From Adineta ricciae (taxonomy: Eukaryota > Rotifera > Eurotatoria > Adinetida > Adinetidae): 64,000 bases of DNA. The translations under genes and the position numbers were made by a program. Below the pieces are notes generated by a model, which did no database searches, was not told the DNA's origin, and saw nothing but the letters and a program-made list of their open reading frames with translations. The number at the start of each line of letters is the position of its first letter. The stretch's first letter is position 1. Of the stretch, positions 23,380-35,116 are shown piece after piece. The DNA lies in the NCBI GenBank assembly GCA_905250025.1, contig CAJNOJ010000025.1:124001-188000 (forward strand). Reading direction: 5' to 3'.

Positions 23380-26300
23380 AAAATCTTTCGATTTTTTTCT
23401 ACTTCCTCTCTGTTCTTCAATCAAGCATCAATGTTTGTGAGCATCTCTAATAACACTTTCTAAAACCGATGTTGTTAGTTTAATACAATGGTTTGCTTTC
23501 TATACATGTATTCTTTGTTTTTTTTTCTAATCACTAGAAGAAAATTCAATTTGACTCTATACTATCGTTCGAATTCTCGACATACCTCCACATTTAATGT
23601 ACTTTTTCTCACGGACGATCTTATGTCATATTCCAACATCGAACTTCTCCTTTTTCTCAATGTCTTTAATTAATTTATAACAAAACAATTATATTTTCTT
23701 GTCAAATCTATTCGTTATTATAATTTTGATATATTGTTATGTATCAGTTTTTAAATTATATGAATATGATCAATAGTTTTTGATAAGAATAAATGATTTT
23801 TTTCTAAAACGGTAACCATACTTGATTGAAGGGCATTGAAAGCGAGTTTCAATCAAAAAGAAATATGTTGTAACTCGATAGGAATTTCGAGAACGAAAAT
23901 ATGTTTACTATCAGCATTGATTTTGCATCAAGATGACAAACAGCATCACTCAATTGTCACTCTCACTCTACTATTTCTTTGTATGGTAATCAACTTTTCG
24001 CTGGAAGTGCAACATGAACGTTGAAGGAAGACTTCTGCATCTTTGTTTACGTTATGCTATTGTAGGATTTAATTGCTGGAGATTATTTGTTGATGCTTTG
24101 ATTGATATATGAGATAAAATTCCTGAGAGAATAATGTAACAATTATCTCCAGTCGTGATCTATGTTTAATTGTTATTACTTGTAATCAACGTGAATGAGA
24201 AATTCTATTGAACATCAAGAGATTTAGCTTGTTACAACATGAAATGTTCGTCATGATAAGCTTTTCTCTGATGATAAATAGACCGGAAGTAATGTGTCAA
24301 TCGAACAATCATATCTTTTTTGTTGTGTGCGTGAATGAAAAAAAGACAAATCTTTTTTTTCTTTCAATCAAACAATAATTCTTCATCATTATTATTATTA
24401 AATGAACATATGGAAGATTTGACAATGCTAGAATAATAAGCAACGGATAATAGCTGATTGAAAGATGACAAAAATGATCGTAATTGAGTATTACATCATC
24501 AGACATGATTTTTCTCATGATCGATCGAATCAATCGAAGAGAAAATACATTGTCCATCATCAAGTATTAACACTTTTAATCTGATTATAGACGAAAGTTC
24601 CTGATGATTTCATTCCATCAATAACTAAACGATTTTTTTCCCTTCGAGTAAATTTCATCAAGTGAAAGTATAAACATCTTCTACGTTTCATGACTATATA
24701 AAACGTACTTGAAAGAATAGCACATTTACTGTTTCTTGTTGTAAGTTATTTGGTGAGATTAATCTCACTGCTCATTAATAGAACATCAGAACTCTATGAT
24801 CGGAAATGAGTTGGCATTGTATTTGTTACAAGTTGAATTCAAGGTTAAAATCCAGATATGTCTTTCTCTTGCATCGACCTTTGTCGAATCCGTGTTAGTT
24901 TCAATCAATTTACATAGAAAATATGCAAATCAATTCGAGTTTCAATCCTCTACATATCTGCACGCAGAAGGTGTGCAAGACTTAGTCGGACTACTATCAT
25001 CAATTATTGACATGCTTATCGTCTGAATGATTGAAGAATACATAAATGTCGATTGAAAAGAAAAAAAGATTTATCAATCTTGGCTTGTAGCAGTTTTGCT
25101 TTCTTAGTTAATAAAGATACCTTTTACTTTCTTCCTATTTTCCTTTCGCATTTTCTTTTCTACACATCATACACGCGCGCACTATGCCAGCATCCGTCGG
25201 TTTTTTTTACAACAGAACAAAATTTATTGTATGTGAAGGACGTTCGTCGCTTCTCCAAGCCAATACGTGTAGGCATATAGAAAAAACATCCCAGTTTCTT
25301 CATCCGTCAGTCGATGTTCTTCAGCGCGGTTGCACACATAAAGAGAGACGCATGCGCACAACGAGGGAGAGCGAGAGAAGAAAAAAATGTCTTTGTTTTT
25401 GTTCTTGTGGCTTTGTTGCCACTACGAGCTCTTCAGATGCTATTTGACAAATAGGATGATATACAGACAAGAATTGTCTAGTTTAGTGTCTTTGATGACG
25501 GAAATCGCTCATGTTGTAGGTTTTTATAGGAGAATTAATTGGTAAGTTAATAAATGAGAGCGTATCTCATCTAGTTTTGTCCTTCTAAGTGGGAGAATTT
25601 GAAAAACAATTTGTTGTTTTCAATGAGGCAATAGACGAGAAAGAAGACGAATTATTTTATCGGTTGAGTCAGTGTTATGACATATATTTACAAATGTATT
25701 TTCTATGTAGATACGCGTGTCTGTACATCCCAAAGTATTATTATTATTATTTGTCTTCGTTGATTTCCGTATGTCGACAAAAGTATCTAGAGATCGATCA
25801 ACAGATGCATCAATGAAAACAGACTACTATAAATAACTAACTATTTTTCATGAATAAGCGTTTGTTTTCGACCGGAGGACAAAATTGTTTCTTTTTCCAC
25901 TACGTATTTAATAGAACGAATTCAGGTGCATTTTACGCTATTATACGATTTGCATGATAGATACTATTGGCAAACCATTTAATTTCTGTCATACGACCTT
26001 TTCCTTTAGTAACATATATGTAAGGCGTATATGAAAAAGAACAGAATGTTGTATTTGCAATCCTTCATGTCGAGGTGATGTAATAGCCATCAGCATCATA
26101 CTACATCTGACACATAAATTAGTCAATTTCTTTTCCCAAAATCTCATCAGAAGTACAAGTGAGAGAGGGAATGATAGTGACAGTAAAAGCAACACTCATT
26201 TATATATAGCTGTATGTGTGTGTGTGTATGAATGCATGTGTAATGGTGTCTCGTGTCGCAGAATATTATATTTATTGACGAATGCCTAAATAGCGTCCGT

Positions 26301-27008
26301 CCTTGATTTGCAACTGTGTTATTCTTTTCCTGCTGGTGCGTGTGCCAGTGCGTTCTTATACAGTGTCTTAGACACACAGTAAGATACCTCATCCTATCTA
26401 ATATTTCTTGTATAGTATCTGTGATTATCAGAAGGGTATGTCTATTATACTAAGAGAGTGCGCTTGATCTTTCGTCAAAGAAATAAAGGAAGGGCATTAT
26501 TGCGGATGTTCTTCATTTGAAGAGATTAATTCATCTGTTGACATGACAAGCGTTAAATTCCTTGTTTTAAATCATAGGCATACAAGACCCACCAGTTATT
26601 TGTGTATCGATAAGTCTAGAATGGAAACTACTGACGAATAGTATTTGATTTCAATCTTGTTCATATGATTGCACAAGTGTTCGTTAGCCTTTCGTATGAT
26701 GGTGAGAATTGAGTGAAACTCGATCAACTTAGGATCAGTCCATTTTGTACTCGTTGCCAATATTTGCCACAAGTAAACTATTCACACATATTAGACGTGA
26801 TAGAGAGAGAGAGAGCGCAACCGGCGCTTATTTTCTTGTTCTTTTCTATTCTCATGCACATTCTCTTCTTTTCTTACGTTGATCCATCGATTTTTTGGAT
26901 GCTATTTTGCCACAGTTCATTACATGAGGAACCAGTCGTGTTATGTTCGTCTGCATGGCATACGGAACATGAGTATTTAATGGTGTCATTGAAGGTTGTC
27001 TGACTACT
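23380..27008. other. Gene-free region
   Basis: About 3.6 kb without a supported exon. A probable polyadenylation signal of the B-box gene (AATAAA at 23,788) lies at its left end. Open stretches such as those near 24,800, 25,200 and 26,713 lack family resemblance or splice context. Confidence 0.5.
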
Positions 27009-27062
27009 ATGGAAGGTAATACATTTCTCTATTACTTTAGATATAAAAAGAAAGGAAGCAAA

Positions 27063-29661
27063 ATGTATAACTATGAGAACTTACCATCGGAATGGTTTTC
27101 ATCACGTAAACGACCGCGTTCGTATCATTATCTGCCACCAATGTCTCGACCTGTTTCCAAAAGTTTCAATCGAATATCGGACTTTATCTTTCCCGATACC
27201 GTTCATATTCGTCTTCAGCAGCAGCAACAGCAGCAACAACCTTTCTATCGAAGATATCAGCGGACGGAAAACTACAGTTTGCCCGTCTTAAATCATCGAA
27301 ACCGTAACCAGCATGATTTGATTGTTGTCGAACGTTTACCATTCGAAGAACTTGATAATGTCGACTTTCTCTATCGAGAACAATATCAAAAACAACAGCA
27401 ACAACAAACATGTCAACCAGTTCGACCTGTTCGACGTCGTTATACATCTATTACAAATGATCAACGTGCAAATTTCAACGATAGAATGATCTCAGGTTTA
27501 CCGTCTCGATCCGATGCTCATCGAGAGCGTGTACGTGATCGACGGAAACGTCATACAACCGATAATGCTTATCATTCAATGATGAAATCAATGCTGGAAG
27601 AAGAAGAAGCTCAATATTTGAATGAAGAAATAGGCGATCCTAATTATATTATTTCATACACCACTACACTAGATCCCATTACTGATTCGGAATCAATCAA
27701 TTCTGTGCAACAGCAGCAACAAAACAATAATATTTCATTAGAAGAATGGAAAAGACAATCGCATGGTCGTGTACCAGTCAACGGTACTGTACCTATTATA
27801 ATTGATCGAGAACGTCAACGGCAACGACAACATAGTTCATCATTAAGTAGCCGAGATTCATCAAGTGACACAGACATCACTGAGCGACATCCGACTACAA
27901 CGAATTTTATTCAATATCAACAAGATACTACCGTAAGAAATACTTTTCTCCTCCATATATTCGACTATTAATATCATCTGTGTATATATTTTGTGTCTAG
28001 TTCATCACGCCATCAACAGAGCTTCCGGGTGTATCAACTTCTCGTCCAGCCGTGTGGGAACAACTTCGGTCTGAGCCTGTTCGTCTTCGCCATCAACCTG
28101 ACATATTCATTCCCATTCAAGCAGTAACTGAAGCAGACAGAAACAATCAGGAAACATCGTCCTATACGAATAATCGGATCACTACAACGCCATTTGATAA
28201 TGTTACCGATTATCAGATAAACAATAAAACATCATCTCAACTAGTCGATAAATCAACACATCATGTTTCTTTATGTGTAAATGATTTACACACAACTCTG
28301 TTTATAGAAGAAGACGCTCTCAACAATACCAAGACGACGACAAATAGTAATAATAGCAGTAGCAAAGGTATCGACTCGAAGGAAAACTGCCTGTAGAAAT
28401 TAATTAGAAAGTTTCGACATATTTACGCAGTAGACAAGAAAGACAAACAACTAATTTGTTTTTTTTTCTCTTCTTCTCTTCTGTTTAGTAATCATAAAAA
28501 CATTTATCGATCGAATTATCAAACGTTTACAACATTTCAAACGATCACTCGATGCTGGACTAAGTACGTGTTATTCTATTTGTTCCTTGAACTTTCAACA
28601 AAATGACAATTTCAATTACGCTAATTCTTCCTTCTACTTGCTAGTTCACGTCCGGAAAAGAAATACATTAGTCAATGGTCCTATTGTTAATGTTGAATAT
28701 CATCCACAAAGCGAAATCTCTCGACGAAAGAATGAATCAGATCAGTCTAGTGATTGTATTCCTAAACAGCAACATCCTCTTCGTTCACCATCATTTGATA
28801 CAAGTGAAGAAACTAAACACGTTCGACCATATTTTTTAATTAGACCACAAACAGTTCTTGTGTTACCCAATGAAATCGGTATATGATTAAAGAAGAACGT
28901 TTAAAGTCAATTAAAAACATGTGTTTCTCTCATTTAGCGAAGTTCAAATGTTGTTTTGGTGGTGATCCACTTCCGACACTTGTCTGGTCTCATAATGATT
29001 CGCGTGTGTCAGAACTCATAGCCACGGGCGGTGCAACAGCATCACAATATCGTGTACATAAACTTCATGATATACATTACTTGGATATTGGACCTGTCAA
29101 TGTTCGGGATAGTGGTCAATTAAAATGTATACTGATGAATCGTTACGGTCGAGAAGAAGCTGTGGTTCATTTGATTGTTGCTCGTAAGAAAAAAAAGCAA
29201 ACTACAATCGTACAGAGAACCTCTCTTTTTCTCTTCTTTGTTAAGCGTCAGCAGCAGATGCGACACCTTCGATTCCTCAGCCATTGAGTGATATCACAAT
29301 AATCGAAAGTCGACCTTTGAAACTGTCATGTGGTATCGTTGGCTGTCAAGTAACGGTGAACTGGTATCATAATGGCAAAGTATAATCCTATATTGTCATT
29401 TGATTTTGTATTTTGAAAGTTATATCGTTTAGTTAATATCACCAATGACGCAATCAAAAACGGATTATAATGGTGAAAATGCCATTTTTTCCCTTTCGAG
29501 AGTAAGAATGGAAATGTGAGATGCAATTGTCTCGAATTGAGTTTGTTTAGTGTATGAGAACGGATGCTGGTACAGTTGATTGTGTTGTTAAAAATCGTTT
29601 TGGTGAAGTAAGAACAAGTTGCCGTATCGAAGTGGTCAATGATCCTGAATTTGACCGGTGA
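27063..29661 (+). CDS. PolyQ protein with two C-terminal Ig (I-set-like) domains
   Basis: Eight exons (27063-27932, 28001-28367, 28489-28563, 28645-28878, 28938-29183, 29246-29379, 29433-29501, 29551-29661) give 701 residues from the ATG at 27063; an in-frame ATG at 27009 would add 18. The first 400 residues are hydrophilic and low in complexity, with glutamine runs coded by mixed CAA/CAG. The C-terminus has two Ig domains. The first shows F-K-C-C-F-G-G-D-P-L-P-T-L-V-W and D-S-G-Q-L-K-C; the second shows L-K-L-S-C-G-I, V-N-W-Y-H-N-G-K and D-A-G-T-V-D-C. With no signal peptide, such Ig domains resemble those of intracellular muscle proteins (myopalladin/palladin, titin-like), so a sarcomere or actin-scaffold role is inferred. 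Reading through the intron at 28,368 would give a shorter form ending at 28,396. Confidence 0.8.
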
Positions 29662-32509
29662 ATAACGATGTTTTCTCATCAGATTTTATGAAGATCGCTT
29701 TCTTCATGTTTTTTTTTATCTCGCAAAGAAATACTATTTACTCATTTCCTCACTATGTATCTCAAACAATGTCTTTTCTTTTGTGTCTATTTTCCTACTA
29801 GTCTCATTATGTTGATTAGAATCTTTTCTTTCTTTTTTTTCTTATTGTTGTTGTTGTATTGTAGCATTCTAGTGCTTTCTCATTGTCAATGTGAATGGAT
29901 GAATGAATTTCGAGAATTAACAAAAGGAAGAGAGAAACAAAAAGAGAATCAACAATTAAAGATAATTACTCGACTTCGAAGAATTTCAACTTTCGCACTT
30001 TTTCCATCAAGAATAGAATTGATTTAGTATATGTGAATAATAAGATTTAATCTGAAGTTAAACTTGATAATCAATTTCCCAGATTGCAATTGTCAATAGT
30101 ACCCATTGTACAATCAATGTTTAACACAATTTTCTATTGTATTGATATAAGAGGATGGAAAATCGATAATTCATCCTTGTCTGCGGAATATCAGACAAGT
30201 TAAGTAGAATAAGCTCATCTGTTGGATGAAGCGGTTTTGTCTAGCATTCCTAATATTTTATGACATCATCGTATTTGAAGGTCATGTGCTGTGCGTGCTC
30301 GTATATAACATCGATAAGTAGATGCTTTATCTCTTGATCTTATCGTGTATTGAGTCATGATAATCGAAATCCAGGATTATGGGGAATCTTTAAAGGAAGA
30401 GAAATATTTCTTTTTGTTGACGTATTTGGGAGAAGTTTTTAATATAGAATGTATGTAGTCTGAGTATTTAAGCGATTTTATTGATCTAGCCGAGCGAAAA
30501 ATGGGAATGCATTAAACTTTAGTGATGATTTGCTTTGAAAATAAAGGTAGGAACAAAGTTTTTGGTTATCTCGGGAAAAAAAACAGATTGAAAGTATTCA
30601 GTTCGGTAGGTTTCTTTTAATCAGAACCCTTGATATGCTTATTCATCTTGGTGATAAGTCAAGTGTTTTGTTTATTTTTAAGCAACAAGATGATAAGCAA
30701 TCTCTATTGTTTATCATGTGATATATGGAAATTTACGCGATAGAAAGATGACAATACTCGTTTATTAAAGTTCTAAATTTGCATCTGCTATCACTTACAC
30801 AAAACGTAGACCATAGTCCGCGAAATGTTAAGTTTCGCATCGGCTGACGCCCTTATGTGCCCGGGCTTTTTCAAATAATTAGTATTTCGCTACGCAGAAA
30901 AAATCCTGTTCGATCGTCCAATCAAAGAATATTTCATTTCGCAATATATCGTGAGTCATAACTGAAGACAAGTTCGGTGAAACCAGATGTACACTACGGA
31001 GAAAAGGCAGCCCATTTCACATTTAGTTTGCCCCATGCGTCATGAAACAAATTATGGATAAGGGTTATTTTCTTTGCAGGGATCGAAATGCATCACTAGA
31101 GAATGCAATTGTGTCTGTACGAGTATGATTTCACCGAAGCACATTCGTGTAGACCGGATTGTATGACCAATAGGAAGGTTATGTTCGATACTGATTAAAA
31201 TTTTCCAGATATTTCGCGCTTAGACAACTGTTTTAGTTCGAGAACTTCACGTAGAACAAAGTATTTTTATTGTGTACCCAAGGGGACGTTGCCATTTGTA
31301 TATATTTCTCCGTCTATTATTTAAAATGCTGATACCATGGCATCATCTATTTCAGTAGACAGCAAGCGTCATAACTAATTATCATATATAGACTATGTTT
31401 AGCAAAGGTAGCCAGATGCGGTGGTTCGATTTGGAAGAACAATACAAGTCTAGCGTTGTCATGATGCGTTGATGTTTTTCTTTCCCTGTGAAAAAATAAG
31501 TTCTCATCAACTAGCACTTAAACTCTGCTGTTTCTTAGCAACCTGTGAGTCAAGAGTATTTTGGTCGAGAACAGAATTCCATGTCTGCTCGATTTTCTGT
31601 TGCAAAGCGCCACCTACTCAAATCAGCGTGTTCTCGAATGCACACGCACAATGCGTCATTTCTGTTACATATCATTAGTTCATCAAACTTCCAATGATAA
31701 ATTGAGAAAGAAAAACAAAAAAAAACATTACAGATAGATTGACATAACATTGATTACTAATTGTAGATTAGCTAACTAAAAGATCGAAAAACGATTGAAT
31801 CATACAAACATTTCCTATTTACCTTTTTCTTGTATATGATATATTTCAACGGTCTGTTTTACAAAAAAAGAATAACCTATAAACTGTGTTACATTGCATT
31901 GATGTAAATTTGAAGAAGACGGTCGTGTAGTTTCAATTTCAATATTGTTTTGGTGTCTTGACAGGTATGATATTTCTACATTTTCAATTTTTTTTTCTTC
32001 AGTTTTGTTACAATCGATTTCACTCTAATCCCGGTCACATGCTGTTTTTTGTTTGACATGAGTAATAATACACCAATGATTGCCTGCGAGATTTTTATCT
32101 CATTCTTTCTTGTACAATTTTGGTAATGGAAAAATCATTAGTTGTCAGGTGTGAGGTATGTGAAAAATCAGCAAAATGCATTACCAAAAACAAAAGTAAT
32201 TAGAGTAAATGACGACATCGATGTATTCGATTTCGTTGACTGAAAGATTAATATTGACATATAAAAGAAAGTGGTAAACTGACGAAAGAATGGCAGTTTC
32301 CTTGACGAACAATCTTTAACCTTATGACACATAAACGAATTTCAACTATTTTTTCTCTTTCGGATCATAACGAGTCATGCGCAAATACTGATAAGATCTT
32401 TCTCTTTTATCATACTCACCTTTCTTTTATACTAAAGTATTTCGAATTCAGTTTTTAGATTGCTTTGCAATGATTTTGTCAATCGTTTATATAAAAATCC
32501 TATAAACAC
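29662..32509. other. Gene-free region
   Basis: About 2.8 kb with no supported exon. The part 30,780-31,450 differs in texture from other spacers, with fewer T tracts and more CG-containing words. No terminal repeats or coding remnant could be recognised. Confidence 0.45.
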
Positions 32510-34510
32510 ATGGCCTGTCTCAGCGAATGTCGATTCCTGAATCGAGCATTAACAATTGACGATATATCCAAGAAGCCCCATTGTAAGAATCTGAAATTCA
32601 AACGTGCGTTCCAGTTTCTTCAGTTGCTGTTACTACAACGTGTCTATTGCATTGATGTCATGTCATGTACAAAATTTCGGCGGCCAATGAAACTTTGTCA
32701 ACAACGACGAGAAGAAGATCATAACTATGAGGTATTTCTAGGTGGCTCATGTAATCCAACAACGTGGCGGCATGATCAGGCAATACCATACTTTCAATCT
32801 CGGTCCGTATCGTTTTATAATCCGCAAGTGTCCGAGTGGACACCCGAACTTGTTGAAATTGAGCATCGCGCAAAAGAATTAGCGCCGCTATTGTTCTTCG
32901 TTATCGATTATGATACGAGGGCGTTAGCATCTATTATTGAGGTATCGTATCTAGCTGCGCGCGGGCGAAGTATAATTGTTGTTATGACTCCTATGCCGGA
33001 GAGAAAGTATACGAAATTCATTCAAGAAAAAAACAGTGCCAACGAAAAAGACGATGAAGATGATTATGAAAATGCGTATGAAGGTCGAAGAACATTACGA
33101 ACATTGTTACGAAGTTTGAATATTCCATTCTTTGATAACGTACAATTAGCTCTTGAATGCGCTGCTTTCATACTTGAGTCAACTAAACGAACAGTATATA
33201 CTCAGAGTGTTTTTAATGAAAACAATGAAGAGGATGGCAATGAACGAGGTAACCAATCTCATCTGATCTTATTTGAAATGAATGTATTCTTCTGCTTTTA
33301 GATGTCCTAACGCCTTTGCCCATGTCACCCGGTGAATATGATGATAAAAGACCGTCATCCGTAGTTGTCATTCGTTCCCTCTCGAATAAAACATCGTTCG
33401 ATTCACCCGATGAATTCTATAAGCAAATGCATCAATCAGAAATGATGACATCGATGTCACCGTTCCGTCGACGACGCAGTTCAACTCCAGAGCCAAGTAT
33501 TATTCAAATCTGATTCTTTGCTTTGTCCAATTAATATTCTTGTTTCAACTATTCATTAGATATGACGCAATTTCGATCAACAACTGCTTGTACAAAATCC
33601 CAAATATCATGTTCAACAAATGAAAGTGATGATGATGGGTATGGCTCACTTTCATCAAGTAATCGCACACTCTCTTCATCATCGCTGTCCGTTTCTTCGG
33701 AATTATTCGAAGCTACAAGCGATCAACAGCGTGAAGATAATGTTACAGGGCAAGTCTATTTCTCCACAATGATAAACGATATATGAGCAAATGTTTTCTA
33801 TTAGATCTGATAAAAACGTATCGAACTCCACAATTAACAATTTGATTTCAAGATTTTATTCTTATATTCCATTTGTGGGTTCAGCCCAACCATCAGATTC
33901 ATCAGTAACACAATCGCTCTTCGTATTATTTACTCTTCCATTTCGTTTTATCAAACAATCATTGCTTTCTCCTACTTCATCAACACCATCCATCTCCTCA
34001 TTTCCAACATTCACACAAACAACTCCCTCGAGTCCATCTCCATGCCATGCTTTGTTTCAACCACCTACGCATATGTTTGATCTTTACATAGCATCAGGTA
34101 CTAGTGATGAATGTTGGTTGAACACTTTTGCTCTTCCAATGCTGGAGCAAATCAATGTAACATTCATCAAACGACAATCATGTCATGAAAACGATCAAAC
34201 CGACGCACTTGATGACATACATATACGTAAACAATCACGTGTTTTGTTCTATATGATTAATGGCCGTGAACGTTTGTCACCTTTAACCAGTGAACTAGCA
34301 TTTCACATCGGTCAACGTAAACATAAGATCGTAGTTTATCTGCTACCAAATATCGATGACGATGCTGACCAGATTTGTTCGGCAACTGAACGCCGAGATA
34401 TTCAACGTTCAAGAAAATATCTCGAAGACTTAGTTCGAAAAGAGAACATCACATTATGCCATTCCCGAGAGCAGAGCTGGGAGCATGTTTTAGCGCTTTT
34501 CAAGATATAA
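32510..34510 (+). CDS. Raw/OLRN-1-like protein with two nucleoside-deoxyribosyltransferase-like domains
   Basis: Four exons (32510-33248, 33302-33496, 33560-33749, 33805-34510) give 609 residues. Residues 72-165 (Y-E-V-F-L-G-G-S-C-N-P-T-T-W-R onward) match the nucleoside 2-deoxyribosyltransferase-like domain of Drosophila Raw and nematode OLRN-1, including F-F-V-I-D-Y-D-T-R-A and E-V-S-Y-L-A-A-R-G-R. A second, divergent copy fills the C-terminus (F-D-L-Y-I-A-S-G-T-S-D-E-C-W, then V-L-F-Y-M-I-N-G-R-E-R-L, E-L-A-F-H-I-G-Q-R). The linker is Ser-rich. Raw damps JNK signalling and OLRN-1 acts in neuron fate; neither is known as an enzyme, so a signalling role is likely. The third intron uses a GC donor. 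A TATATAAAA sits only about 20 bases before the ATG, so the true start may be a downstream Met (for example at 32,660). Confidence 0.78.
33750..33804 (+). other. GC-AG intron
   Basis: The donor reads AGG then GCAAGT, and the acceptor TTAG. Only this choice keeps frame (phase 2, giving Gly-Ser-Asp-Lys). The nearby GT four bases downstream would put TGA in frame at once. Confidence 0.75.
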
Positions 34511-35116
34511 TCGATCATCGATATAAAAAAAATGTTTTTCTTTTCATTGATTTCGTTTTTCTCTTCTTGATTGTTATTATTCTTCTTCGAATTAGCATTC
34601 ATCCTTGTAATGATGATCAGTTTTTCAGTATCATCATATGATTTGCACGGTGTTTGTTAACTGAAAAACCTTTCCTATCAACGAATGTCTGGACAATGAG
34701 CAGAACAAAACTTCATTTATCTTAGTCACGACTTTTGATTCTTAAGAAACTACAGCAAAAAATATATTTTTCTAAAAATACATTTGCGTGCATGTATGTC
34801 TGTGTAACTTCTGCTTATTTTTTCTATTAAAATTAAATGATTCTATAAAAACCCAAAAAAAAAATCATTCCTTGCAAGACTCATTCTTTTCGTAGATCTA
34901 CGTACGTTTGACAAAGTTTGTTCTTGTTTTTCTTTTGCATTGCATATTCTCTTTTGTAGATTTGCTGCCAGACGTCAGATAGAAGTGAAAGAAAAATAAA
35001 ACACATTGATAGAAAGAAAAAAAAATGCTCTGTCTGTGTCAATACAGAAGTATGTATAATGGAATTAAAAAACGTTTTACCTGCCTCATTAATATTCAGA
35101 TAACTGATTGATTAGT
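34511..35116. other. Spacer between the Raw-like and KLHL genes
   Basis: AT-rich with long A and T runs; no exon seen. It must hold the 3' end of the Raw-like gene and the KLHL promoter. Confidence 0.5.

Noticed and set aside
26713-27003. 96-codon open stretch upstream of the Ig gene
   Set aside because: No family resemblance and no donor to join it in frame to the next exon.
32583-32623. Possible 41-base intron near the start of the Raw-like gene
   Set aside because: Removing it puts a stop in frame shortly after the junction.
35108-35116. Start of the KLHL gene at 35108
   Set aside because: That codon is TTG; the ATG at 35117 is used instead.
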